Shown here: positions 17,581 through 25,953 of the stretch, piece by piece
Numbering within the stretch: position 1 is the stretch's first letter
How the letters are laid out: each line of letters begins with the position of its first letter
Source: Aeromonas piscicola
Lineage (GTDB): Bacteria > Pseudomonadota > Gammaproteobacteria > Enterobacterales > Aeromonadaceae
DNA: 64,000 nt
Direction of reading: 5' to 3'
NCBI RefSeq assembly: GCF_000820005.1
Contig: NZ_CDBL01000044.1
Coordinates: forward strand, 112,406 to 176,405
Notes under the pieces: generated by a model
Database searches by the model: none
Seen by the model: only the letters and a program-made list of their open reading frames with translations
Told to the model about the DNA's origin: nothing
Made by a program: the position numbers and the translations under genes

Positions 17581-19633
17581 GCGTATCCAGCTGGCGAGCC
17601 AGCAGGGTGCGCAGCGCCTTGATGATGGCCGGCTTGCCCGCCAGTTGCAGCCGATTGGCCAGATGCCCCCAGTCCGCATATTGCCAGATGGTGGCGATCA
17701 GCAGCTGACGATCGCTTGGCGTCAGGCAGGCCAGTCGTGGCAGATTGCCGGCCAGCCAGCGCTGCAGGCTGGCTTGGCACAGCTCGAACGGCTTGTGGTG
17801 ATGGGCGAAGCAATCAAGCTCAGCCTGTTCAAACTCATCCAGCTCAGGCATGGTCAGCTCTTGTCCCTTCACACATTGCCACACCAGTTCGGGATCCAGC
17901 TCTTTCAACTCCCCGGCCAGCAGAGTCGGTAGCTGTTGTACGAAGCGCTGGCGCCACCGGGCTAGCTCGGCCTCCCACTCGGGTTTCAGCGCCTTGAGCA
18001 GCAGGGCTGCATGGCTGCCGCTGGCGGCATCCCGCTGCAAACCGATGCGCAGTGTCACCAGCCCGGCGTTGCGCCAGAAGGGCAACAAGTCGGCGCTGGC
18101 CGAGAAAGCGGAGCCCAGATAATCGAGCCCTTCCTCCCGGTAGTAGTCCTCCAGCTGGCCGAGCAGTCGTGAGCCGAGCCCGTGGCGATGCAGCGCCGGG
18201 TGGATGGCGATGCGCATTACCCTGGCGTAGCTGCGCGCCCCTGCCGTCTTGAAACCGGCGTGGGCCAGCAGGGACTGGGGTAGCAGATGGCCGCGCGGGC
18301 GCCGTCGGCCAGCCCAGATCTGCTCGGCTAGTTCGGGAGCTATGTTGCCCTCCCGTGCCACCAGCGCCACCCCGAGCAGACTCTGCTCCTGCTCCAGCAG
18401 GTGGATGTCGAGATCCGGGCTCTCCAGCAGAGATCTGAGGTCGCTCGGCGTGGTCTGGTAGTGGGCCAGCACCAGCAGGCCGAATACTTGATTCAGCAGT
18501 GCCTCATCGGCGGCCAGCGTCCCTTGCCCGATCAGCCGCCAGCTCGGGTTGGTCGGCGGTTGGGGAGCATCCACCTCGGCATTGAGACCCAGCAGGCGGA
18601 AGATAAGCGGTTCAAGCGGATCGCGGGTACTCCAGCGGATCGGCTCGGCCAGGTGGATCTCCTGCCAATCCGGCGTCTTGCTGTCAAGCACTCGCTTGAA
18701 ACGCAGGTGAAAACCGCGTCCCGTACCCTCGTAGCCGTGTTCCGTGGTGGCGAAGATGATACGGCTGTGGCGGGCCAGCATGGCCTCCAGCAGCGGCGTG
18801 GGGATGGCAGCGGCTTCGTCCACCAGCAACAGATCGGATTGCAGGGCTTCTTGCACCAGCCGGGCCGGTGAGCAGAACTCGAGGCCAACCAGCCGTTCCA
18901 CCTCTGTATCCAGCGACTGTGCCGCGTGAGCAAACAGGGTGGCAACCGTGGCCTGGGAAGGGGCCGTCACCACTATCTTGAGGTCGGGTTGCTGGCGCAG
19001 CAGCTCGGCGGCGGCAAGGCCCAGCAGGCTGCTCTTGCCGCGTCCCCGATCGGCGCTCAGCACCAGAGGGCGGCGACGATGGCCGTGCAACACCCTGTGA
19101 ATGGCGGGCAGGGCTGCGGCCTGATCATGACTCAGCCGCCGCTGCGCGCCTATCGGCAGCCAGGGCTCGGGGCTGGTGGGCGGGAGCAGGGAGAGCGCAG
19201 GATCGCCTGCCAGCAGGTGCACCAGCCGGGCGATGAAGCCGTGGCCAGCCCGTTCAACCTCTTCTGGCCGGGCTACCAGCCGTACCCTGTCCGGATCCGG
19301 ATACTCGGGCCATTGCGCCGTGGGAGGCGTCAGCAGCAGCAGCAGGCCGCCCGCCCGCAGTGTGCCCGCCAGCGCACCGAAGGCGTCGGGATGAAAGCCG
19401 CTGAAAGCGTTGAAGACCAAGGTATCGCACTCCTGACCGAGCCGTTGCAGCGCCTTGGCGGCGGGAACGGGCCCATGGCAGGCCGGACCTTCTCCTAGCC
19501 AATAGATGACGCCGCCCAGCAGCGCTTCGGCACGGGCGATGCAATCGGCCTCGTCCCCTTCCAGCCAGATCAGTCGCCGCTCGCCAGCATGGGTAAGGGC
19601 CTGGCGCAGGGCGTTCACCTCGGCAGGGCTCAT
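17567..19633 (-). CDS. tmcA: tRNA(Met) cytidine acetyltransferase
   Basis: TmcA, 688 residues, acetylates the wobble C34 of elongator tRNA-Met using ATP/GTP and acetyl-CoA. The order of domains fits: an N-terminal DUF1726-type region, an RNA-helicase-like domain with Walker A ADRGRGKSS around residue 200 and the acidic motif LLLVDEAAAIP, a GNAT domain with the acetyl-CoA loop IAIHPALHRHGLGSRLL, and a C-terminal tRNA-binding tail. It overlaps the start of nothing upstream, but its own ATG overlaps the stop of the HlyU-like gene by 4 bp, indicating coupled translation. Confidence 0.95.
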   Translation of the reverse strand: MSPAEVNALRQALTHAGERRLIWLEGDEADCIARAEALLGGVIYWLGEGPACHGPVPAAKALQRLGQECDTLVFNAFSGFHPDAFGALAGTLRAGGLLLLLTPPTAQWPEYPDPDRVRLVARPEEVERAGHGFIARLVHLLAGDPALSLLPPTSPEPWLPIGAQRRLSHDQAAALPAIHRVLHGHRRRPLVLSADRGRGKSSLLGLAAAELLRQQPDLKIVVTAPSQATVATLFAHAAQSLDTEVERLVGLEFCSPARLVQEALQSDLLLVDEAAAIPTPLLEAMLARHSRIIFATTEHGYEGTGRGFHLRFKRVLDSKTPDWQEIHLAEPIRWSTRDPLEPLIFRLLGLNAEVDAPQPPTNPSWRLIGQGTLAADEALLNQVFGLLVLAHYQTTPSDLRSLLESPDLDIHLLEQEQSLLGVALVAREGNIAPELAEQIWAGRRRPRGHLLPQSLLAHAGFKTAGARSYARVMRIAIHPALHRHGLGSRLLGQLEDYYREEGLDYLGSAFSASADLLPFWRNAGLVTLRIGLQRDAASGSHAALLLKALKPEWEAELARWRQRFVQQLPTLLAGELKELDPELVWQCVKGQELTMPELDEFEQAELDCFAHHHKPFELCQASLQRWLAGNLPRLACLTPSDRQLLIATIWQYADWGHLANRLQLAGKPAIIKALRTLLARQLDTPTTR

Positions 19634-19944
19634 GAGGCTGAACTGTCGCCCGCTTTGACGCGGGGTTCAAACATGCGATCCCCCATCTGATCGATGAAGG
19701 TGTGCGCCTTCTGCACCATGAAGCGCTCCGCGTCGGCCGGATTGGCGAACAGATCGGAGCGGATGAAGATGTGGGTCTGCAGCATGCCATCCATCTCTTT
19801 GGTGATGCGGCCCGCCAACCGGTACTGGCCCCCTTCCGCCATGGGCTCGGGGTAGATGAGATAACCGGCGTATTCAGTGGGAGTCACCTCAACGACAGGG
19901 GCTGGCTTGCTTGCGAACAGGGCAGTGAACAGTTTCTTGAGCAT
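19630..19944 (-). CDS. HlyU-family small protein
   Basis: A 104-residue protein with the pattern YAGYLIYPEPMAEGGQYRLA, then GRITKE, HIFIRSDLFANPADAERFM and FIDQMGDRMFEP, matching the HlyU domain (Pfam family named for the domain in Vibrio proteins). Despite the name, this family differs from the ArsR-type HlyU haemolysin activator, so a regulatory role is not assumed. The stop overlaps the tmcA start (ATGA), so the two genes form an operon. The N-terminus MLKKLFTALFASK is short and amphipathic. Confidence 0.75.
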   Translation of the reverse strand: MLKKLFTALFASKPAPVVEVTPTEYAGYLIYPEPMAEGGQYRLAGRITKEMDGMLQTHIFIRSDLFANPADAERFMVQKAHTFIDQMGDRMFEPRVKAGDSSAS

Positions 19945-20030
19945 GATGTTTTCCTCTGTGACGAGACATTGTCACCAAGGGGTTGATGGCTGGCAAGCAG
20001 GGGATCTTATTACTAATTGTTATTTGCACT

Positions 20031-20047
20031 ACGAACCATTCTCATTT
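20031..20047. promoter_or_regulatory. Candidate Fur box upstream of bfd
   Basis: On the minus strand the sequence reads AAATGAGAATGGTTCGT, which matches about 11 of 16 positions of the repeated NATWAT-type Fur consensus. It lies about 35-50 bp before the bfd start, where iron repression of bfd would be expected. It is clearly weaker than the box at 43184. Confidence 0.4.
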
Positions 20048-20081
20048 AGATTTCATGGCATTCCAGCATGAGGTAAACACT

Positions 20082-20288
20082 ATGTACGTCTGTTTGTGCC
20101 GCGGCATCACAGATACCCAGATCCGCAAGGCGGTACAGGCAGGCAAGACCGAGTTTCGTCAGCTCAAGCAGTCGCTGGAGGTGGGGGCCCAGTGTGGCAA
20201 GTGTGTGCGCATGACCATGGAGATCATCGCAGCCGAACTCGACAAGGCCGAGCTGGAACAGGCGCCGCTCTACTACGAGGTGGCCTGA
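20082..20288 (+). CDS. bfd: Bacterioferritin-associated ferredoxin
   Basis: A 68-residue [2Fe-2S] protein. The four ligands lie in MYVCLCRGI (C-x-C) and GAQCGKCVRM (C-x2-C), exactly the Bfd spacing. Bfd binds bacterioferritin and reduces the mineral core so that iron can be released. The ATG at 20082 is preferred (GAGG about 8 bases upstream) over in-frame upstream ATGs. bfr follows after 145 bp, as in many gammaproteobacteria. Confidence 0.95.
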   Translation: MYVCLCRGITDTQIRKAVQAGKTEFRQLKQSLEVGAQCGKCVRMTMEIIAAELDKAELEQAPLYYEVA

Positions 20289-20433
20289 CCTGGACCGATT
20301 TTTTTCTGACTCGACCCGCCAACAGGGTCACCCTTCCTCTCAGGCGAGCTGGCTCGCCAGACCTATTGTTGTCACTTTTCTGAACTAAGCTCTAACGATC
20401 GAGGCCTCAGGCACGAACCAAGGAGCACTGTCG

Positions 20434-20913
20434 ATGAAAGGAGATCCCAAGATCATTGCCCACCTCAACAAGGTGCTGGCCAATGAGCTGATTGCCATCA
20501 ACCAATACTTCCTGCACGCCCGCATCTACGATGACTGGGGCCTCAAGGCGCTCGGGCACAAGGAGTATCACGAGTCCATCGATGAGATGAAGCACGCCGA
20601 CGAGCTGGTCAAACGGGTGTTGTTTCTGGAAGGGCTGCCCAACTTGCAGGATCTGGGCAAGCTGCGCATCGGTGAAACGGTGGAGGAGATGCTGCGCTGT
20701 GATTTGTCGCTGGAGATGGATGCCATCCCGGATCTGAAAGTGGCCATCGCCTACGCCGAGTCGGTGCAGGACTACATCAGTCGCGATCTGTTCCAGGACA
20801 TTCTGGAAGATGAGGAGGAGCACGTGGACTGGCTGGAGACCCAGCTCGATCTCATCGATCGCATCGGGCTGGAGAACTACCAGCAGTCCCAGCTGCATCA
20901 CGGCTCATCCTGA
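20434..20913 (+). CDS. bfr: Bacterioferritin
   Basis: 159 residues, the usual length. Every ferroxidase ligand is in register: Glu18, Glu51, His54, Glu94, Glu127 and His130, and the haem-binding Met52 is present (in DEMKHADE). The protein forms a 24-subunit shell that oxidises Fe(II) and stores it as a ferric mineral, with haem at subunit interfaces. The start [19 protein letters not shown] is canonical. It is downstream of bfd and probably has its own promoter in the 145-bp gap. Terminator at 20940. Confidence 0.97.
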   Translation: MKGDPKIIAHLNKVLANELIAINQYFLHARIYDDWGLKALGHKEYHESIDEMKHADELVKRVLFLEGLPNLQDLGKLRIGETVEEMLRCDLSLEMDAIPDLKVAIAYAESVQDYISRDLFQDILEDEEEHVDWLETQLDLIDRIGLENYQQSQLHHGSS

Positions 20914-20939
20914 ATAGTTATGGCATGAAAAGCCGATTC

Positions 20940-20966
20940 AAAAACCCGCTCAGGCGGGTTTTTTCA
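20940..20966 (+). terminator. Terminator after bfr
   Basis: AAAAACCCGC-TCAG-GCGGGTTTTTTC, a stem-loop with a T-run. Confidence 0.88.
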
Positions 20967-21116
20967 TGTCCGGCTGCATAGCTTTTCATCGTCGCCATCT
21001 GTATGAAAAACAAGCTTATTTTTGTTAATCAGGTCGCAAAAATGCGGGCGGGAGAGATGCACTATTGGAGCCCCTTATCGGGGGCACACAATAACAACAG
21101 GTTAAAGGACTACACC

Positions 21117-23222
21117 ATGCACTTCTTGCCCAACAAGCTGGCGCTTGCCTGCGCCATCGCACTCTCCCTCGCTGCCTGCAACGACAACAGCTCCAACGCG
21201 CCGGCGGATCCCGCCGCGACCAAGGCTTCCCTGATGCAAACCATGGACGAGGCCCTGCGCGAGAGTCAGGCGCTGGATCCCTACGGTTTTGCCATTGATG
21301 CGTCCAGCACTGCCAAACGCAAGGCGCTCGACAGTGCGCTGCTCGCCCGGCTGGACGCCCTGGACCCGAGCGTGCTGAGCGAGCGGGACCGGTTGTTCTA
21401 CGACATGATCCGCTGGGATCTGCAGATCAATCTGGCGGGCTACGAGCTGCCCCAGTCCCAGATCCCGATCCACCACTTCCGCAACCGGGTGGTGGAGCTG
21501 GCCGATGACGTGGGGGCTGCGCCCGCCAGCGGCAAGGCCGCCCGCACCGTCGAGCGCGGCTTCGACTATTTCGAGCAGAGCTCGGCCGAGCGGGTCGCGC
21601 CGGGGGATGCTGCCTGGCGGCGCGACCTCGATCGCCCGGCCGCCGCACCGGTTCCGGCGGGCAAGGCGAGGGCCACCACCGCGCCACTGACCTGGTATCA
21701 GGAGCACCTCACCTGGCTCAAGGCCTATGACGGCTACCTTGCGGAGGTGAAGCACCAGTTCGAACTGGGCAGCGCCCAGGGTAACACCCTGCCGGACGAG
21801 CTGGTGGACCGGCTGCTGGCCCAGCTCAACAGCAAGCTGGATGGGGAGGCGATCGCCGGCGCCTACCTCGGCTGGCAGCAGCTGCCGGGAGAGGCGGACG
21901 AGGCGCTGCGTAGCGAGTACAAGGGGGTGCTGGACAGCATCAACGGCCGCTACCTGGCGCTGCGCGACTACCTGGATTACCAGCACGGCGGCGCCTATGC
22001 GGTGCGCCTTGGCAGCGGCGAGTGCGACGACGGTTTCTGCGGCATGACCAACGGGCGCGACTGGTATCGCTGGCTGCTGAAGAAGCACACCACCACCGAC
22101 ATGACGCCGGAGCAGGTGCATGCGCTGGGGCTGAGCGAGGTGGAGCGGATCTTCGGCGCCATGGTCAAGGTGTGCCATACCGTCGGCAAGTGTGACAGCG
22201 ACGACGTGAGCCAGAGCAAGCAAAGCGGCCAGATCTACGCCTTCTTCCGCTATTTGAACGAGCCGGCCTTCTTCTATCAGAACCCGCTGGCGGTCTGGTC
22301 GGCCGGCCTCAACCCGGACAATGCAGCCGGGGCGACCCTGAGCGGGCCACAGCAGAAGGCGCTGGCCGAACACGAGCGGGCACTGCGGGAGTACAACGCC
22401 TTCAAGAGCAAGGCTGCGCTGGTGCTGCCGGACTTCTTCGATGCCGAGCGCACCATTCCCAAGCTGGATTACGAGGTGGTGCCCGTCTCCTATGCGGATG
22501 CGCCATACGGCGGGGTGGCCTGGTATCAGGACGGCAACCCGCAGACCGGTCGCAAGGGGCAGTTCTTCCTCAACACCTACTACCCCTATGGTCTGCAGAG
22601 CTGGAACATCAGTACCCTGCTGGCCCACGAGGCAGCGCCGGGCCACCACTTCCAGATCACCATCGCCCAGGAGCTGGCCGCCAAGGATCCCGACTTCCCG
22701 CAGTACGTGGCGAACGCCTCCTACACCGCCTATGCGGAGGGCTGGGCGCTCTACACCGAATACCTGGCGGATCACGACATGGGGCTCTATCAGGGGCGCG
22801 GTCTCTATGATCCGGCGGTGGGGGACGTGAAGGTCGAGGGATCGTCCGCCTTCAACAACCAGCTGCAGTACTTCGGTCGCCTCAACGAGGAGATGCTGAG
22901 GGCCATGCGGCTGGTGGTGGATACCGGTATCCACTGGTATGGCTGGAGCCACGACCAGGCCGTCAACTACATGAAGGAGAACTCGGCGCTGGGGGCGGGG
23001 GACATCAGCTCCGAAGTGCCGCGCTACATGGCCTACACCGGCCAGGCGACCTCCTACAAGGCAGGCCAGCTGGCGCTGATCCGGATGCGGGAGTCGGCCG
23101 AGCAGGCGCTGGGCGGAGGCTTCGACCTCAAGGCGTTCCACCACCATGTGCTGGAATACGGCATGTTGCCCATCTCGGTGCTGGAGCAGAAGAACAAGCA
23201 GTGGATTGAACAGTCGAAGTGA
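21117..23222 (+). CDS. DUF885-family lipoprotein, putative zinc metallohydrolase
   Basis: About 701 residues. The start [21 protein letters not shown] has a signal peptide with lipobox LAAC, so the protein is predicted to be lipid-anchored. The DUF885 core is visible: [20 protein letters not shown], then the metal-binding [19 protein letters not shown] (HE-x4-GHH) and [21 protein letters not shown] with the third acidic ligand. The family resembles carboxypeptidase-like metalloproteases of uncertain substrate. The ATG at 21117 is chosen because the frame upstream (from 21003) lacks homology. A short hairpin with poor T-run follows the stop (about 23233-23260). Confidence 0.87.
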   Translation: MHFLPNKLALACAIALSLAACNDNSSNAPADPAATKASLMQTMDEALRESQALDPYGFAIDASSTAKRKALDSALLARLDALDPSVLSERDRLFYDMIRWDLQINLAGYELPQSQIPIHHFRNRVVELADDVGAAPASGKAARTVERGFDYFEQSSAERVAPGDAAWRRDLDRPAAAPVPAGKARATTAPLTWYQEHLTWLKAYDGYLAEVKHQFELGSAQGNTLPDELVDRLLAQLNSKLDGEAIAGAYLGWQQLPGEADEALRSEYKGVLDSINGRYLALRDYLDYQHGGAYAVRLGSGECDDGFCGMTNGRDWYRWLLKKHTTTDMTPEQVHALGLSEVERIFGAMVKVCHTVGKCDSDDVSQSKQSGQIYAFFRYLNEPAFFYQNPLAVWSAGLNPDNAAGATLSGPQQKALAEHERALREYNAFKSKAALVLPDFFDAERTIPKLDYEVVPVSYADAPYGGVAWYQDGNPQTGRKGQFFLNTYYPYGLQSWNISTLLAHEAAPGHHFQITIAQELAAKDPDFPQYVANASYTAYAEGWALYTEYLADHDMGLYQGRGLYDPAVGDVKVEGSSAFNNQLQYFGRLNEEMLRAMRLVVDTGIHWYGWSHDQAVNYMKENSALGAGDISSEVPRYMAYTGQATSYKAGQLALIRMRESAEQALGGGFDLKAFHHHVLEYGMLPISVLEQKNKQWIEQSK

Positions 23223-23301
23223 TCACAGTTACGGCGCCCGGCAAGGCAACGGGCGCCGCTTTCGATTAGGATACGGCTCTATTCAAACAACACTGCTACG
23301 G

Positions 23302-23769
23302 ATGATGTCCATGGAACAGATCGCCCGTGAGATGGCGGCCCACAAGCGAGTGGCGCTGGTGGCTCACGACAACATGAAGACCCCCCTGCTGAACTGGGTG
23401 ATGCGGCGCAAGGAGGAGCTCAAGCTCCACCACCTCTACGCCACCGGCACCACCGGCACCATGCTCGGCAAGCAGGCACAGCTGCCTATCACCTGTCTCT
23501 TCTCCGGCCCCATGGGGGGCGACCAGCAGCTTGGCGCCCTGATCGCCGAGGGCAAGATCGACGTGCTGATCTTCTTCTGGGATCCCCTCAATGCGGTGCC
23601 CCACGATCCAGACGTGAAGGCGCTGCTGCGCCTGGCGGCCGTGTGGAACATACCGGTTGCCACCAACGAGGCCACCGCGGATTTCATCATGGACAGCCCT
23701 CACATGCAGCAGGCGTTCAGCGTGCAGATCCCGGATTATGCTGGCTATTTGAAGGCCAGAACCGAATAA
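23302..23769 (+). CDS. mgsA: Methylglyoxal synthase
   Basis: 155 residues. MgsA converts dihydroxyacetone phosphate to methylglyoxal and phosphate, bypassing lower glycolysis when phosphate is limiting. Motifs include IALVAHD-type [45 protein letters not shown] with the catalytic Asp, and [20 protein letters not shown] with the phosphate/catalytic His. Three near-start ATGs exist (23302, 23305, 23311); the first or third is likely. The end of the gene (AGYLKARTE) is repeated just after the stop. Confidence 0.95.
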   Translation: MMSMEQIAREMAAHKRVALVAHDNMKTPLLNWVMRRKEELKLHHLYATGTTGTMLGKQAQLPITCLFSGPMGGDQQLGALIAEGKIDVLIFFWDPLNAVPHDPDVKALLRLAAVWNIPVATNEATADFIMDSPHMQQAFSVQIPDYAGYLKARTE

Positions 23770-23789
23770 GGGCAGATCCATCACTCTGT

Positions 23790-23817
23790 GCTGGTTACTT
23801 GAAAGCCAGAACCGAAT
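23790..23817 (+). repeat. Second copy of the mgsA 3' end
   Basis: 28 bp matching the end of mgsA (23740-23767) at 25 positions, 50 bp downstream. The three differences (GGC/GGT, TAT/TAC, AAG/AAA) are all synonymous and the copy still encodes AGYLKARTE. Confidence 0.8.
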
Positions 23818-23835
23818 GTAAACAAAGCAGATAGC

Positions 23836-23865
23836 AAAGAGCCGGACACAGTCCGGCTCTTTTAT
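23836..23865. terminator. Bidirectional terminator between mgsA and the SieB-like gene
   Basis: AAAGAGCCGGAC-ACA-GTCCGGCTCTTTTATTT; A-run left, T-run right, between convergent genes. Confidence 0.88.
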
Positions 23866-23883
23866 TTGAAGGATGGCAGCAAG

Positions 23884-24471
23884 TTAGCGCTGGAAGCCCT
23901 TCTGGGCGAACTTGGGTCTGGCGCTCATGATCTGCTCCACCTGCTCGTCGCTCATCTTGCCACGGGAGAGGCCAAGCACCTTGTAGGTGAGCAGCGGCCG
24001 CGCCGGCAGCGCTATCATCAGCGCCCGGATCTGGTTCTCGTCCTCTTTCTCCCGCACCGGCTTGCCGTAGGCGTAGGTGAGTACGCCGGCATCCATCAGG
24101 TTTTTGACGGCAGGCTCGGTGATCGGCAAGTTTATGACGCTTTTGCGTTGCAGCACGAACTCGCGCAGCACCGCCTTCTCGTTGAAATCGAGGAAGGCGA
24201 TCATCTGGGCCAGCTGATCCTGTTGGCGGCGGGATTGCCATTCGTCACAGGCCCACTCCCAGGCGATCAGGAAGCCTTGACTGCAGAAGTAGGAGATGGC
24301 GATCAGCATGCCGACCCCGAGCCAGGCGGCGTGGGTCGTGGCCCACTGGCTGACGGCACCCTTCATCAGGCCGGCCGGAAACAGCAATATGATGCTGCAG
24401 CAGAGTAGCAACCAGACCATGAGCCAGTTGAGGCGGTTCAGTTGATAGAAATGTTGGATCCACCGTTTCAT
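23884..24471 (-). CDS. Membrane protein resembling superinfection-exclusion protein B
   Basis: A 195-residue protein with two N-terminal membrane segments (LMVWLLLCCSIILLFPAGLM and AAWLGVGMLIAISYFCSQGF) followed by a cytoplasmic domain of about 125 residues containing QIRALMIALPARPLLTYKV. The layout and the middle segment recall the SieB family, whose prophage members block superinfecting phage. Chromosomal homologues are common and of unknown role. No phage gene is adjacent here. The assignment is tentative; the topology is clear. Confidence 0.5.
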   Translation of the reverse strand: MKRWIQHFYQLNRLNWLMVWLLLCCSIILLFPAGLMKGAVSQWATTHAAWLGVGMLIAISYFCSQGFLIAWEWACDEWQSRRQQDQLAQMIAFLDFNEKAVLREFVLQRKSVINLPITEPAVKNLMDAGVLTYAYGKPVREKEDENQIRALMIALPARPLLTYKVLGLSRGKMSDEQVEQIMSARPKFAQKGFQR

Positions 24472-24679
24472 CGTTCATCCTTCCCAAACTATTGTGGACA
24501 GTAGACAACTCATAGCAATCGTTGTGCCAAGGCGTGGATGCCGGGGGAAAGAGTGGGGATCCGGACGGAGAAACCGAGGGCGCTGACCGAAGGGAGCGTT
24601 ACATTCCCTTACAACTTATTGAGCGGATGATCATTAATTTACCTTGTGAGGCGGCCGCCGGTTTGGTAAAAAGCCCGCA

Positions 24680-24830
24680 CTGTCATTGGGGAGTAGCAAC
24701 CCGCCCGTGATCCGGGCAGGGCTCATGTCAACATTCTTGGATCTGCCGATCCATGGCATGAGCGGCGATAGCATCTATCGCTCTGCAAGACCTTTGGCCT
24801 CGATACGCAAGCCAGCCGGGCGAGCCGTAT
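24680..24830 (+). promoter_or_regulatory. yybP-ykoY-type manganese riboswitch
   Basis: The conserved yybP-ykoY elements occur in order: GGGGAGTAG at 24688-24696, GTCAACATTC at 24727-24736 and GCAAGACCTTTGGCC at 24785-24799, separated by self-complementary segments (CCCGCCCG..CGGGCAGGG; GATCTGCCGATC). This class binds Mn2+ and switches on exporters. It fills the gene-free stretch 24472-24871 directly before the antiporter gene, whose start lies about 70 bases after the conserved core. Edges are approximate. Confidence 0.85.
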
Positions 24831-24871
24831 CGGGTCCATCGGTTGTTCTGCTCGCCTGGCGGTTGCCTATT

Positions 24872-25858
24872 ATGTTGATCACCCTGCTGTTATTTCTGCT
24901 CTCTGCCGTCACCATCTACCTGGCCTGCGAATATTTCGTCAACGGTGTCGAATGGACTGGCCATCACTTCAAATTCTCCCAGAGTGCCACCGGCTCCCTG
25001 CTGGCTGCCCTCGGCACAGCCTTGCCCGAATGCATCGTCACCCTGACCGCGCTGTTGATGGGGGATGCCCCCGCCCAGCAGCAGATTGGGATAGGCGCTG
25101 CCCTCGGTGGCCCCCTGGTGCTTTCCACCATAGGCTATGCCGCCGTCGGCGTGACCCTGCTGCTGTGCATGAGCCGTGAGCACAGGGTCATAGATGGCGA
25201 GGTACAGCGCGAGATAGGCCGGGATCAGGCCTGGTTTGTCGGTATCTTCCTGGTGGCGGTGGCCCTCGGCATGGTGGCCTTCACCGGCAAAACCTGGCTG
25301 GCCCCGCTGTTCGTGCTGGTTTATCTGGTCTATGTGCGGCGCGAGCTGAAACAGACCGACAGCCACGAGGTCGAGTTGCCAGAGCCCCTCAAGCTGGATC
25401 CCAAGGCCGAGATCCCGGCGCTCGGCAAGGTGCTGCTGCAAACCCTGGTGGCGCTGGTGGTGGTGGCGCTGGCGGCCCAGGTGTTCGTTCATCAGCTGGA
25501 GAGCATGGGCGAGCTGTTCGGCCTCTCTCCCGTGCTGGCGGCCCTGCTGCTGAGCCCGGTGGCGACCGAGATGCCGGAGCTGATGAACGTGCTGATCTGG
25601 GTGCGTCAGGGCAAGAACCGGCTGGCGCTGGCCAACATCTCCGGCGCCATGATGATCCAGGGCACCATTCCCAAGGCATTCTGCCTGCTGTTTACCCCCT
25701 GGTTGCTCGACAGCACCATGATGGTCTCTTCGCTGGTGACCCTGCTGGCGGTGGTTCTGCTGTGGTGGGGCTTCAGCCGTGGGCGGATGACGGCGGGCAG
25801 GCTGGCCTGCGTGGGACTGGTGTACCTGGGTTTCTGCGGTTGGCTGATGGTGAGCTGA
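24872..25858 (+). CDS. Na+/Ca2+-exchanger-superfamily cation antiporter, putative Mn2+ exporter
   Basis: A 328-residue inner-membrane protein with the two alpha-repeats of the exchanger superfamily: first repeat ALGTALPECIVTLTALLMGD, second repeat SPVATEMPELMNVLIWVRQG, each carrying the ion-binding acidic residue in the membrane. About ten membrane segments with a polar central loop (around residues 160-185). Family members exchange Ca2+ or other divalent cations against Na+ or H+. Because a Mn2+ riboswitch precedes it, manganese export is the likeliest physiological role (inference). The ATG at 24872 begins the first membrane segment. Confidence 0.85.
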   Translation: MLITLLLFLLSAVTIYLACEYFVNGVEWTGHHFKFSQSATGSLLAALGTALPECIVTLTALLMGDAPAQQQIGIGAALGGPLVLSTIGYAAVGVTLLLCMSREHRVIDGEVQREIGRDQAWFVGIFLVAVALGMVAFTGKTWLAPLFVLVYLVYVRRELKQTDSHEVELPEPLKLDPKAEIPALGKVLLQTLVALVVVALAAQVFVHQLESMGELFGLSPVLAALLLSPVATEMPELMNVLIWVRQGKNRLALANISGAMMIQGTIPKAFCLLFTPWLLDSTMMVSSLVTLLAVVLLWWGFSRGRMTAGRLACVGLVYLGFCGWLMVS

Positions 25859-25891
25859 TGGCGCGCGCTATGTGAAGATGACGCCATGAGC

Positions 25892-25920
25892 AAGGGCAGG
25901 ATCCGATCCTGCCCTTTTTT
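25892..25920. terminator. Bidirectional terminator between the antiporter gene and ansB
   Basis: AAGGGCAGGATC-C-GATCCTGCCCTTTTTT between convergent genes. Confidence 0.9.
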
Positions 25921-25953
25921 CATGGGTTTACGTTAGCGGGCTGAGCCCCGGGA

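Noticed and set aside
23884..24471. Prophage remnant suggested by the SieB-like protein
   Set aside because: Neighbours are mgsA and a riboswitch-controlled antiporter; no phage structural, integrase or repressor gene is present.
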